Notes: a model not told the origin generated them from the sequence alone. A stretch of DNA of 64,000 bases from Lysobacter avium (GCF_015209745.1 NZ_CP063657.1:434001-498000); one strand, 5' to 3'; shown: positions 37,533 to 46,320, counted from the first letter of the stretch. Numbers and translations: made by a program.

Positions 37533-38228
37533 TCAGGACGACGCGGTGGTCTGATCCGCGAGCTGGAAGTCGGTAAACGCGAAACGTCCGTCGCGCAGCA
37601 CGGTGTCCCCACGCTGCAGCTGAAGCGGCCGCTGGAACATCGGGCCGTCTTCAACCAGGGTGTGGAACTCGCCGTTCTCGCCGCAGGGGTCTGCGCCGGC
37701 GGGAAGGTCCGCCAGCAGCGTCGTATCGAAGAGGCGGCCGGCGAAGCGCGCGTCCAGTTGTTGCGTATCCACGCAGCACAGATGGGTGCGCAGGCCACCG
37801 TCGAGCATCTCGGGCGCCAGCGCGGTGGTATCGCTGCCGAACAACGGCGTGAGGATGCTCCAGCCGTGGCGGGCGCACATCGCCTCGCGCCAATCGCGGA
37901 CGTCTGCCAGCAGCAGGTCGCCGAACGCGACCGTGTCGATGCCCGGCCAGCGATCGCGCGCCTGACGCAGACTGGCGGCGAAGGTGGCCTCGTAGGTGTC
38001 GTTGTCCGAGCCGTGCGGGATCACCGACTCCAGCAGCGGCAGGCCGACGGCGTTGGCTTGCGCGCGCAACACGTCGCGGCGGATGCCGTGCATGGCGACC
38101 CGCTGGAAGTCGCCGTTGAGGGTGGTCAGCAGGCCGACCACCTCGACGTCGTCGCGGCCACGCAGGTGGTGCAGCGTCCAGGCGGCGTCCTTGCCGCCGC
38201 TCCACGCGAGCAGGATCCGGCGCGACAT
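37533..38228 (-). CDS. ATP-pyrophosphatase of the Dph6/diphthine-ammonia ligase-like family
   Basis: A 231-aa N-type PP-loop protein. It starts ILLAWSGGKDAAWTLHHL (PP-loop SGGKDA) and has HGIRRDVLRAQANAVGLPL, the acidic GDLLLADVRDWRE segment and the closing DPCGENGEFHTLVEDGPMF, the family signature for substrate binding. Bacterial members do not make diphthamide, and their substrate is unknown. It is seven bases upstream of nothing essential but follows the small 38236-38580 gene on the same strand, so the two are likely co-transcribed. Confidence 0.88.
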   Translation of the reverse strand: MSRRILLAWSGGKDAAWTLHHLRGRDDVEVVGLLTTLNGDFQRVAMHGIRRDVLRAQANAVGLPLLESVIPHGSDNDTYEATFAASLRQARDRWPGIDTVAFGDLLLADVRDWREAMCARHGWSILTPLFGSDTTALAPEMLDGGLRTHLCCVDTQQLDARFAGRLFDTTLLADLPAGADPCGENGEFHTLVEDGPMFQRPLQLQRGDTVLRDGRFAFTDFQLADQTTASS

Positions 38229-38235
38229 CGGTCGC

Positions 38236-38580
38236 TCAGGCGGACTTGACGTCGCGCAGTTCCCACGCGCTGCCGGCGAGCAGGCGCAGGCGCTGCTTCA
38301 GGACGGTTCCCGGGATGTTGGTGGTCACGACCAGGTCGATGTGCAGGTCGTCCTGTGCACCTTCCACCGTCGCGTCCGGGTCGGTGGCCGCAAGGGATCG
38401 GTCGACCTCGTCAGGTTCGTCCTGCTTGAGCCGCCAGCGCTCGAAAAGAGTGTCCCCGCGCAACGCGGACTGCAGCTCCGCGGCGAAGCCAGGGCCGCTC
38501 TGGGCGGTGAAGGACAGGTCCGGGTCGGCGCCGCGCGCGCGCGCGCCGTCGGGGAGGGTGATGTAGTAGCGGGTAGCCAT
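38236..38580 (-). CDS. Conserved hypothetical protein, 114 aa
   Basis: A short soluble protein without signal or membrane segment, rich in charged residues. It starts with MATRYYITLPDGARARGADP and ends with a probable beta-strand region (HIDLVVTTNIPGTVLKQRLRLL). No family is recognised with confidence. A good AAGGA lies eight bases before the ATG. Its seven-base gap to the downstream ATPase gene suggests an operon. GC-rich codon use supports coding. Confidence 0.72.
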   Translation of the reverse strand: MATRYYITLPDGARARGADPDLSFTAQSGPGFAAELQSALRGDTLFERWRLKQDEPDEVDRSLAATDPDATVEGAQDDLHIDLVVTTNIPGTVLKQRLRLLAGSAWELRDVKSA

Positions 38581-38765
38581 GCGTAAAAATCCTTTTTTTC
38601 TGAATACCCCAGCTTAGGGTGCCGGCGATCGGATAGGGGTGAAGCCAATCCTTGTTGCGCGAGCTGACAAGCCCGCAGGTCTTTTGGCACTGCGCATACC
38701 CACCTTCCCATCCGGCATCATCGGGACACCGGGAGCGCCGCTCCCATTCCGTCCCTGGAGTGCCC

Positions 38766-40625
38766 ATGCGTCGCATCCTCGCAGTATCCGCGTTGTCCCT
38801 TGCCCTGTGTGTCGCCTGCTCGCCCGGCGTCACCACCAAAGCCGCGGCGCCGACCGCCGCGTCCGTCCAGGCCCCCAGCGAGGACGCGCGCCTCAACGCG
38901 TGGTTCGAGCGCAAGTACGAGGAGCAGTTGCAGTTCAGCCCGATCCAGATGACCTTCCTGGGCCGCAAGGATCGGTATTCCGAGATCGACGACCTGTCAC
39001 GTGCGGCAGGGGAGCGCCAACTGGCGTGGCAGATCGCTGCGCTGCAGGAAATGCAGTCGAACTTCGATTACGGCGCGCTCGGCGACGATGCCCAGCTCTC
39101 GTGGGACCTGTTCAAGTACCAGGTCGAGCAGTCAAAGGCCGGCCACCGGTTTGTCGATCACCAGTATCCGTTCGAACAGATGGGCGGCATGCAATCGCAG
39201 CTGCCGACCTTCCTGATCAACTTCCACAAGGTGGAGGACGAATCGGATTACCTTGCCTATATCGCCCGACTTCGCGAGGCGCCGCGGGCTTTCGGGCAGC
39301 TGATGGAGCAGGTGAAAATTTCGGCGAAGAAGGGCATCCGGCCGCCGCGTTTCGCCCACGAGGGCGTGCTCGAGCAGGGTGGCAAGGTGGTCACCGGCGC
39401 CCCGTTTACTGACGGCGCCGACAGCGCGCTGTGGGCCGACGCGCAGGCCAAGGCCGATGGGCTGGTGAAGGCCGGCAAGATCGATGCGGCACGTGCGGCC
39501 GAGTTGAAGGCGCAGGCCCGCGCCGCGCTGGTGGAAGCGGTGCAGCCGGCGTATGCGGAAATGCTCGCCTGGTTCAAGGCCGACCTCCCGAACGCCAAGG
39601 CCAATCCCTCCGGCGTCGGCACCACCCATCCCGATGGCAAGGCCTATTACGCCCAGCGCCTGCAGGCATCGACCACGACCGACCTCACCCCCGATGAAGT
39701 GCACCAGATCGGACTGGACGAAGTGGCGCGGATCCGCGGCGAGATGGAGGCACTGAAAGAGCGCGTCGGGTTCAAGGGCGACCTGCAGGCGTTCTTCCAC
39801 TTCATGCGCACCGACCCGCAGTTCAAGTATCCCAACACCGATGCGGGGCGCCAGGCGTACATCGATGACGCCAGCAAGGCGATCGCCACCATCAAGCAGC
39901 AGTTGCCCAACTACTTCGGCCTGCTGCCCAAAGCCGACATCGTGGTCAAGCGGGTGGAGGCGTTCCGCGAGGTGGACGGCGCGGCGCAGCACTACTATCC
40001 CAGCACCCCGGATGGCAGCCGGCCGGGCGTGTACTACGCGCACCTGTCGGACATGAACGCGATGCCGAAGACCGAGCTGGAGGTCATCGCCTACCACGAG
40101 GGACTGCCGGGCCACCACATGCAGATCGCCATCGCGCAGGAACTGGAAGGCGTACCGGAATTCCGCAAGCAGGCCGGGTTCACCGCCTACGCCGAGGGCT
40201 GGGGCCTGTACGCCGAGTGGCTCGCGCGCGAGATGCCGGGCACCTACACCGACCCGTACTCCGAGTACGGCCGCCTGACCTCGGAGATGTGGCGGGCGAT
40301 CCGCCTGGTGGTCGACACCGGCATGCATGCCAAGGGCTGGACCCAGCAGCAGGCGGTGGCGTATTTCGCCGAGAACAGCTCGATCCCGACCGAGGCGATC
40401 GAGGCCGAAGTGCGCCGTTACATCACCTGGCCCGGCCAGGCGACGGCCTACAAGATCGGCATGATCAAGATCCAGCAGCTGCGCGCGAAGGCCGAAGCCG
40501 AACTGGGCGGTGATTTCGACATCCGCCGTTTCCACGACGCGATTCTTGGCGGCGGCGCGATGCCGCTGACCCTGCTGGAGCGGCGTATCGACCAGTGGAT
40601 CGTGGACGAGAAAAAGGCGGGCTGA
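38766..40625 (+). CDS. DUF885-family peptidase-like lipoprotein
   Basis: A 619-aa exported protein. The signal MRRILAVSALSLALCVAC is followed by a Cys in a lipobox-like VAC, so it is probably lipidated. The mature part is a large helical DUF885 domain, related to M2/M3-type zinc metallopeptidases. A zinc-site motif YHEGLPGHHMQIAIAQEL lies near residue 455, with a downstream Glu-rich helix (YAEGWGLYAEWLAREM). The peptide substrates are unknown. Its 3' end is followed after 15 bases by folded element A. Confidence 0.9.
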   Translation: MRRILAVSALSLALCVACSPGVTTKAAAPTAASVQAPSEDARLNAWFERKYEEQLQFSPIQMTFLGRKDRYSEIDDLSRAAGERQLAWQIAALQEMQSNFDYGALGDDAQLSWDLFKYQVEQSKAGHRFVDHQYPFEQMGGMQSQLPTFLINFHKVEDESDYLAYIARLREAPRAFGQLMEQVKISAKKGIRPPRFAHEGVLEQGGKVVTGAPFTDGADSALWADAQAKADGLVKAGKIDAARAAELKAQARAALVEAVQPAYAEMLAWFKADLPNAKANPSGVGTTHPDGKAYYAQRLQASTTTDLTPDEVHQIGLDEVARIRGEMEALKERVGFKGDLQAFFHFMRTDPQFKYPNTDAGRQAYIDDASKAIATIKQQLPNYFGLLPKADIVVKRVEAFREVDGAAQHYYPSTPDGSRPGVYYAHLSDMNAMPKTELEVIAYHEGLPGHHMQIAIAQELEGVPEFRKQAGFTAYAEGWGLYAEWLAREMPGTYTDPYSEYGRLTSEMWRAIRLVVDTGMHAKGWTQQQAVAYFAENSSIPTEAIEAEVRRYITWPGQATAYKIGMIKIQQLRAKAEAELGGDFDIRRFHDAILGGGAMPLTLLERRIDQWIVDEKKAG

Positions 40626-40640
40626 GGTCGGGGCGGACCC

Positions 40641-40720
40641 TGCCGACCTTCGTGGCGAATGTCCCCCGGCCTCCGCCTGCGGCGGAGGCCTCCTCCTTTA
40701 TTTCGCCCCGAAGGCCGGCA
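40641..40720 (+). repeat. Folded element, copy A, in the 3' region of the DUF885 gene
   Basis: Outer stem TGCCGACCTTCGTGGCGAA (40641-40659) pairs with 40702-40720 in 17 of 19 positions. An internal loop TGTCCCCC / TCCTCCTTTAT follows, then a perfect 10-bp inner hairpin GGCCTCCGCC-TGC-GGCGGAGGCC. The loop strands are identical to those of copy B apart from one C/T, although both stems differ in sequence. Confidence 0.85.
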
Positions 40721-40790
40721 AGTCCCGCCCCTACGCTGTGGGTTCGGAGCCGCCGGATTTACCTTCCGCAACAGCCGCCACTATTTAACG

Positions 40791-40884
40791 TCGGGGATGC
40801 ATGCCCTTGGGTGTGAAGTAAAGGAGGAGGCACCGGTTTGACCGGTGCCGGGGGACATTCGCACCCAAGGGTATGCGTCCTCGG
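40791..40884 (-). repeat. Folded element, copy B, in the 3' region of the amidohydrolase gene
   Basis: Opposite orientation to copy A. A 27-bp outer stem (40791-40817 with 40858-40884, some G-U pairs) and an inner hairpin GGCACCGGT-TTG-ACCGGTGCC (40829-40849). On the minus strand the internal loop reads TGTCCCCC and TCCTCCTTTAC. It lies eight bases after the stop of the minus-strand amidohydrolase gene. Confidence 0.85.
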
Positions 40885-40892
40885 CGCTTCTA

Positions 40893-42194
40893 CTAACGCA
40901 CTGCCGCTGGATACGCCGGCGGCAAACCGCCGCGCTCAGCCGGAACATCCGGCTGCAGATACCGATCCCGCAGATCCGTCTGCCGGCTGCGCATCGGGAT
41001 CGGCTTGCCGTCGAACCAGACCTGGGTGGCCACCGCATTCACTTCCAGAGGGTCGCCGCTCCACAGCACCATGTCGGCACGCTTGCCAACGGCGATGCTG
41101 CCGAAAGTGTCAGCGACGCCGAAGATCTTCGCTGGCACCGACGTCAGACCGGCCACGCCAAGGTCCCAGGGCAGGCCGTGGGCCACGGCATTGCCGGCCG
41201 CCTGGCGGATCTTGCGCGCGTTGTGGGATCCGTCGCCGCTCTGACTGAAGCCCACCGTCACTCCGGCTGCTGCCAGCCGGGCGGCATTTTCCGGCGTCGC
41301 GCCGATCTGGTCGAAGCTCGACGGCAAGGTGTCCAGCGGATTGACGAACACCGCCACGTCCGCCGCTGCCAGCTGGGGTGCCAGCTTCCACGCCTCCGCG
41401 CCGCCGAGGATGGCGATCCTGACCTTGTGTTTCGCCGCCCAGCGCAACAACTGGCGGATGTCGGCGGCGCGGTCAACTGCGACCACGACGCGACCGCCGT
41501 TGTCCAGATAGGTCGCCAGTGACTTGCGCCCGGCGGGCGTCAACAACGCTGCCTTGGCGTCAGCCGGGATCCGGCCGCGCACCTCGTCCACCAACTGGTC
41601 CAGGATCATCCACTGCGCCGCTCGCGACTGTCCGCTCAGCCCGGCCGCATCCGCGCCGATGTCGACAAACAGGGCCTTCGGCCCGATCGGGTCCGCGCTG
41701 CCGTCGAGGCGGAACACACCGCCCTGGCCGCCGATGATCGAGCCTTCGCTGTCACTGCCGGCGCCCAGCAGGGTCCAGCCAATGCCCTCGATCCGGGCGA
41801 CCGGGATCAGCAGCGAGTCGGGGTTGTAGGCGAGCGTCACGTCGAACTCCGGGCGCACCGGCATGCCCGCTGCCCCCAGTCCGAGCCGGCTGTCCACGGT
41901 CGAGCGCTCGCCGGAGACCTCCTCGATGCCGATCCCCGTGATGCCCCCGAACAGGGCCGGCGTCAGGCGGCGCTCGTTCGCGTCCACGACCCGCACGCCG
42001 GCCGGCGCGGTCAGCGCCGCACCGATCTGGCGGATAACGCCGCCGCTGACGAGTACGTCGGTGTTGGTCAGGGACGCCGGGCTCGTCCCGGTGTGCACGG
42101 TGGCGTTGCGAATCAGCAACTCCTGCGCGGTGGCAGGAATCGCGCACAGTGCCAGCACGGCCGCGGCCAGCGACGTCATTGCGAGGCGCTTCAC
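40893..42194 (-). CDS. Exported amidohydrolase-like protein without metal ligands
   Basis: A 433-aa member of the imidazolonepropionase-like amidohydrolase family with a signal peptide (cleaved near IPATAQ). The composite beta domain (LLIRNATVHTGTSP ... GKRADMVLWSGDPLEV) is clear. Where active members have DVHSH after the first strand, this one reads GGITG (TPALFGGITGIGIEE). The later HH of the paralogue is GG (AILGGAEAW). It is thus probably catalytically inactive or structural. It overlaps the upstream amidohydrolase by four bases, so both are co-translated. Confidence 0.88.
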   Translation of the reverse strand: MKRLAMTSLAAAVLALCAIPATAQELLIRNATVHTGTSPASLTNTDVLVSGGVIRQIGAALTAPAGVRVVDANERRLTPALFGGITGIGIEEVSGERSTVDSRLGLGAAGMPVRPEFDVTLAYNPDSLLIPVARIEGIGWTLLGAGSDSEGSIIGGQGGVFRLDGSADPIGPKALFVDIGADAAGLSGQSRAAQWMILDQLVDEVRGRIPADAKAALLTPAGRKSLATYLDNGGRVVVAVDRAADIRQLLRWAAKHKVRIAILGGAEAWKLAPQLAAADVAVFVNPLDTLPSSFDQIGATPENAARLAAAGVTVGFSQSGDGSHNARKIRQAAGNAVAHGLPWDLGVAGLTSVPAKIFGVADTFGSIAVGKRADMVLWSGDPLEVNAVATQVWFDGKPIPMRSRQTDLRDRYLQPDVPAERGGLPPAYPAAVR

Positions 42195-43609
42195 AGGGCG
42201 CCTCCGGTGGTGGCGGGCTGGCCGAGCATGAAGTCCGAGGTCGCCCGCCGCGAAGGATCGTTGAGGTCATGCACGCGTGCGCCGTCGACGTAGACCTGCT
42301 CGGCCTTGGCGTACACGCTGAAGGGATTGCCGCTCCAGAGCACCACGTCGGCCATTTTCCCCGTTTCCAGCGTGCCGGTCTTATCGGCGATGCCCATGGA
42401 TTTGGCCGGGTTGGCGGTCAGCCAGAGGATCGCCCGCTCCGGTGCGATCTCGATGCCGGCCAGTTGCGCGTGCGCCATCACCTTGGCGGCCTCCTGGTTG
42501 AGGCGCTGGATGTCGTCGGCCGAATCGCTGTGCAGGATCGCGCAGCTGCCCGGCTGGCGGTCCACCAGCGCGATGTTTTCCTGGATGCCATCGAATGCTT
42601 CCAGCTTGAAGCCCCACCAGTCCGACCACAGCGCGGCGCAGGTGCCGGAGCGGGCCAGTTTGTCGGCGATCTTGTAGGCCTCCACGCCGTGGTGGAAGGC
42701 GGCGATGCGGAAGCCGAACTCGTCGGCCAGGTCGAGCATCGTCGTCATCTCGTCGGCGCGGTAGCAGTGGATGTGCACGCGGATGTCGCCGTTGATCGAA
42801 CCGGCGAGGGTTTCCAGCTTCAGGTCCTGCTTGCCGGCGCTTTCGGCCTCGTCCTGCCTGCCCCAGCGGCTTTTTTTGCGGGCCGAATCGTTGCCGCCGC
42901 CGTTCTTTTTCAGGTACTCGGCGGCCTCGATGAACGCGGCTCGATAGCCGGCGACGTTGCCCATGCGCGTCGCCGGGCCGCCCTTCTCGCCATAGACGCG
43001 CTTGGGGTTCTCGCCGCAGGCCATTTTCAGCCCCCACGGCGCGCCGGGAAACTTCATCGCCTGGTAGCTGACCGCGGGCACGTTCTTGAGCGTCACCCCG
43101 CGACCGCCGATCAGGTTCGCCGAGCCCGGGAGGATCTGCAGCGAGGTGATGCCGCCGGCGCGGGCGGCGTTGAAACCCGGATCCTGGGGCCAGACCGAAT
43201 GCTCGGCCCACACTGCCGCGGTCACCGGCGCGGTCATCTCGTTGCCGTCGCTGTGCGCGCGCACGCCAGGACTCGGGTAGACGCCCAGGTGCGAGTGCAC
43301 ATCGATGATGCCCGGAGTCACCCACTTGCCGCGCCCATCGACGACGGTCGTGTTGGCGGGTACAGACAGGTTTACGCCGACTCCGGCGATTCGGCCGTCC
43401 ACCATCAGCACGTCGGCGCCCTCCATCCGCTCGCCGGTGCCGGTGAGCACGGTCGCACCCTGCAGCAGCACGGCCGGCGAGGCAATCACCTGGTAGGTGC
43501 TCGGATAGGGATCGGGCAGCGAGGAGGGGCGCGCGTCGGCGGTCGACGCTGCGGCGCCGAGTGCCAGCGCGAGCGCGGCCGCGAGCAGCGCGGTATGTGG
43601 TCGTAGCAT
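42191..43609 (-). CDS. Exported metal-dependent amidohydrolase
   Basis: A 472-aa secreted amidohydrolase, intact partner of the downstream paralogue. The signal peptide is ALLAAALALALGAAASTADA. The metal motif HxH is present (TPGIIDVHSHLG), as are the later ligands in HIHCYRAD and FHHGVEAY, and the terminal GKMADVVLWSGNPFSVYAKAEQVYVDG. Substrate is not predictable; related enzymes act on cyclic imides, dipeptides or similar. ATG 43609 has AGGGG seven bases upstream. First gene of a two-gene operon. Confidence 0.92.
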   Translation of the reverse strand: MLRPHTALLAAALALALGAAASTADARPSSLPDPYPSTYQVIASPAVLLQGATVLTGTGERMEGADVLMVDGRIAGVGVNLSVPANTTVVDGRGKWVTPGIIDVHSHLGVYPSPGVRAHSDGNEMTAPVTAAVWAEHSVWPQDPGFNAARAGGITSLQILPGSANLIGGRGVTLKNVPAVSYQAMKFPGAPWGLKMACGENPKRVYGEKGGPATRMGNVAGYRAAFIEAAEYLKKNGGGNDSARKKSRWGRQDEAESAGKQDLKLETLAGSINGDIRVHIHCYRADEMTTMLDLADEFGFRIAAFHHGVEAYKIADKLARSGTCAALWSDWWGFKLEAFDGIQENIALVDRQPGSCAILHSDSADDIQRLNQEAAKVMAHAQLAGIEIAPERAILWLTANPAKSMGIADKTGTLETGKMADVVLWSGNPFSVYAKAEQVYVDGARVHDLNDPSRRATSDFMLGQPATTGGAL

Positions 43610-43790
43610 TGGATTTCCCCTTTGGGTCGCGGCGGCGATTGCGCCAGCGTTGCCATGCATTCACCGTAGCCGCGGACCGCAGCGGTGCCAAGAGTGACGT
43701 TGGTCATGCAGCCAGCCCGGTCGGCTGTTCACCGCGCCGTAGACGCAGCTCCTGCTACCTTCGACGCCTTTCCTGATGAAGAGGTGCCCG

Positions 43791-44333
43791 ATGGACACGA
43801 CGGCCGCAGCGGTCCTTGAATTCTGGCGTGAGGCCGGCCCCGACATGTGGTTCGGGGGCGGCGAAGCCTTCGACCGACGGGTGCGCGAGCAGCTGGGGGA
43901 AGCGCACATGGCCGCCTCGCGCGGCGAGTTGCACGAGTGGATGGAGTCGGCGGAAAGCGCGATGGCGCTGGTCCTGCTGCTGGACCAGGTCCCGCGCCAC
44001 ATCTTCCGCTGCAGCGCGCACGCCTACGCCACCGATCCCCTGGCCTGCGAGGTCGCCACGCGGGCGGTCGGGCACGGCTTCGACACCCAGATCGATCCCG
44101 AGCTGCGACGCTTCTTCTATCTGCCCTTCACCCACAGCGAGGATCCGATGCAGCAGCAGCGGTCCGTCGAACTGCACCGGACCATGCCCGGCGAGGAGCC
44201 CGACAAGTGGGCCGTGCACCATCAGGCGATCATCGAGCGTTTCGGGCGGTTCCCGCACCGCAACGCGCTGTTTGGACGTGCCACCACGCCGACCGAACAG
44301 GCGTGGCTGGACGAGGGCGGCTTCAGTGGCTGA
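43791..44333 (+). CDS. DUF924-family protein
   Basis: A 180-aa helical soluble protein of the DUF924 (TPR-like fold) family of unknown function. Typical segments are VLEFWREAGPDMWFGGGEAFDRRVREQ at the start, ALVLLLDQVPRHIFRCSAHAYATDPLA in the middle and FYLPFTHSEDP later. ATG 43791 has GAGGTG upstream. An in-frame ATG at 43776 is possible. Stand-alone gene, convergent with the glutaredoxin-fusion gene. Confidence 0.88.
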   Translation: MDTTAAAVLEFWREAGPDMWFGGGEAFDRRVREQLGEAHMAASRGELHEWMESAESAMALVLLLDQVPRHIFRCSAHAYATDPLACEVATRAVGHGFDTQIDPELRRFFYLPFTHSEDPMQQQRSVELHRTMPGEEPDKWAVHHQAIIERFGRFPHRNALFGRATTPTEQAWLDEGGFSG

Positions 44334-44354
44334 AGCCGCCGCGAGCGCGCCGGC

Positions 44355-45284
44355 TCAGTAGGTCGGCACGCTCGGATCGACCTTCGCGCTCCACTCGGCG
44401 ATGCCGCCGGCGACGTTGTACAGGCGCTTGAAGCCGAGCGCGCGGAAGTCTTCGGCGACCTGGGCGCTGCGCACGCCGGTGTGGCAGATGAACGCCAGCC
44501 CGGTGTCCCGGGGCAGGTCTTCCAGTTCCGCGCGACCGTTGCCGTCGAGCGTCTTGAAGGGAACCTTGACCGAGGCCACCGCACGTTCCTCGGCCGGGCG
44601 CGTATCCACCAGCACGACGTCGCCGTCGACCACCTTGGCGGCCGCCTCGGTCACTTCCAGCACGCTTACCTTGGGTGGTGCGTTGGGGTTGTCGATCACC
44701 AGGCCGCGGCCACGCTCGTCCTCGACCCAGTCGATCGACAGGCCGCGTGCGCGCTGGGCGCTGGCGACGTCGAACTGCACGCGCAGGCCTTCGGCCTCGC
44801 TGGTGATGGCGTTGTCATCGACGGGAGCCAGCTGCAGGCGGGCGTTGAAGCGCGGGTCGATCTCGACCTGCAACGCATATCCCTTGCCGGCGTTGCCCAC
44901 GGCCTCGCCAAGCATTTGCGCCGCCGCCGGCGTAATGGTGATATCCGGTGGCGTGCGGTCCGGGGCCGGCACGCCCAGCGCGGTGTACAGCTCGCCGGAG
45001 CGGGCAATCTGCTCGATGATGTCGCTGCCGCCGACCAGCTCCTTGTCGATGTAGAGCTGCGGGATCGTCGGCCATTCGCCGTAGACCTTGATGCCTTCGC
45101 GGATCTCGGGATCCGAGAGCACGTCCACGTGCTGGTACTTCACCCCGGTCGCGCCCAGCAGTCCGACCGCCTTGGCCGAGAACCCACACTGGGGCGCCGC
45201 CGGCTCGCCCTTCATGAACAGGACGACGCGGTTGGTGGTGAGCAGTTCTTCGATGCGCGAGCGCAGTGCGGGATCAAGTGACAT
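44355..45284 (-). CDS. Monothiol glutaredoxin / HesB-like / rhodanese three-domain protein
   Basis: A 309-aa fusion. Residues 1-105 are a Grx4-type monothiol glutaredoxin with the CGFS motif (Cys33) and the glutathione-site EWPTIPQLYI and GGSDII. Residues about 113-205 resemble A-type Fe-S carriers (ITPAAAQMLGEAVG ... IDWVEDERGRGLVIDNPNA) but lack the three cysteines of IscA/ErpA. Residues about 210-309 are a rhodanese with the active loop CHTGVRS. It may act in Fe-S cluster or sulfur delivery. Grx4 proteins normally have about 110 residues, so the added domains are notable. Start at 45284 chosen by glutaredoxin alignment. Confidence 0.93.
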   Translation of the reverse strand: MSLDPALRSRIEELLTTNRVVLFMKGEPAAPQCGFSAKAVGLLGATGVKYQHVDVLSDPEIREGIKVYGEWPTIPQLYIDKELVGGSDIIEQIARSGELYTALGVPAPDRTPPDITITPAAAQMLGEAVGNAGKGYALQVEIDPRFNARLQLAPVDDNAITSEAEGLRVQFDVASAQRARGLSIDWVEDERGRGLVIDNPNAPPKVSVLEVTEAAAKVVDGDVVLVDTRPAEERAVASVKVPFKTLDGNGRAELEDLPRDTGLAFICHTGVRSAQVAEDFRALGFKRLYNVAGGIAEWSAKVDPSVPTY

Positions 45285-45362
45285 GACAAGGCTTCCGTAA
45301 GATGCGGACGGATTACGTCCCGGGTAGGCCGGCCAGTGTAACGAGGCGTGGCTGACGCTGGC

Positions 45363-46286
45363 ATGATCCAGATCATGGCGATCCCCGTAGCCCACCGTGT
45401 TCCCCGTCGTCCGCACGCGTGGTGGATAATCCTGCTCGCGTCCCAACTGGTGGTGGCGGCGGTCTGGTGGCGCTGGGGATGGCTGGTCGGCCTGCCGGCG
45501 ATGCTGGCCACCCATCTGCCGTTCCTGTGGGGCACGCTGACGCCCGATTCGCGGCTGTTCAGCCCGGTTCTGACTCGCCTGCCGACCGAGGAGCGCGTGG
45601 TGTGGCTGACCATCGATGACGGTCCATCGGATGACACCGTGGCGGTGCTGGACCTGTTGGATGCGCATGCCGCCAAGGCGACGTTCTTCCTGGTGGGCGA
45701 GCGTGCGCGTGAACGACCCGAGCTGGTGCGCGAGATCGTGAGGCGCGGGCACGGGATCGGCAACCACAGCCACAGCCACCCGCAGTCGGTGTTCTGGGCG
45801 CTGGGCCCGGCGCGGATGCGCGAGCAGATCGGTCTTGCGCAGGCCGAGCTGACGGCGATCGCCGGCGTCGCGCCGCGCTGGTTCCGTGCCGTGGTCGGCA
45901 TGGCCAATCCGTTCGTCGCCACCGCGCTGCGCGAGCACGGCCTCGCCCGCGTCGCCTGGAGCGCACGAGGCTTCGACGCGGTCGCCGCGGATCCGCAGGT
46001 GGTGGTCGCGCGTATCGAGCGCGACCTGGCGCCGGGCGCGATCGTATTGATGCACGAGGGGGCCCGGCATGGGCGCAACGTGGAAACGCTGCGAGTGCTA
46101 CTGCAGCTGCTGGAGAAGCAAGGGTTCCGAGCAGTGCTGCCGGTAGCGGACGCGCGGGACGGCCCGGCTGGATCCAGAAACTCCACCGATCCGGACGCGG
46201 CACGACTTGATTGGCGACCTTCGCCGCATCCGCGCGAGGCGAATCCCGTCCACGGCAAAACGCCGCCCGGAGGCGGCGTTTCCTGA
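45363..46286 (+). CDS. Polysaccharide deacetylase-family protein
   Basis: A 307-aa NodB-type carbohydrate esterase. The N-terminus has one or two membrane segments (WWIILLASQLVVAAVWW; WLVGLPAMLATHLPFLWG). The catalytic motif is TIDDGPSDDT in place of TFDDGP, followed by the metal motif NHSHSHPQ and later RAVVGMANPF and IVLMHEG. It likely deacetylates a cell-wall or surface polysaccharide on the outer face. Start is uncertain (45348, 45363 or 45375). The last 40 residues are low-complexity and overlap a terminator-like hairpin. Confidence 0.87.
   Translation: MIQIMAIPVAHRVPRRPHAWWIILLASQLVVAAVWWRWGWLVGLPAMLATHLPFLWGTLTPDSRLFSPVLTRLPTEERVVWLTIDDGPSDDTVAVLDLLDAHAAKATFFLVGERARERPELVREIVRRGHGIGNHSHSHPQSVFWALGPARMREQIGLAQAELTAIAGVAPRWFRAVVGMANPFVATALREHGLARVAWSARGFDAVAADPQVVVARIERDLAPGAIVLMHEGARHGRNVETLRVLLQLLEKQGFRAVLPVADARDGPAGSRNSTDPDAARLDWRPSPHPREANPVHGKTPPGGGVS
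46258..46281. terminator. Short hairpin terminator between deacetylase and bamD
   Basis: AAACGCCGCC-CGGA-GGCGGCGTTT, a perfect 10-bp stem, but with only three T at the end. It overlaps the last codons of the deacetylase and lies 40 bases after the bamD stop, so it may serve both strands. Confidence 0.6.
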
Positions 46287-46320
46287 TGTAGCGGATGTTT
46301 TGCGAACGCGGGGGTGCCGC

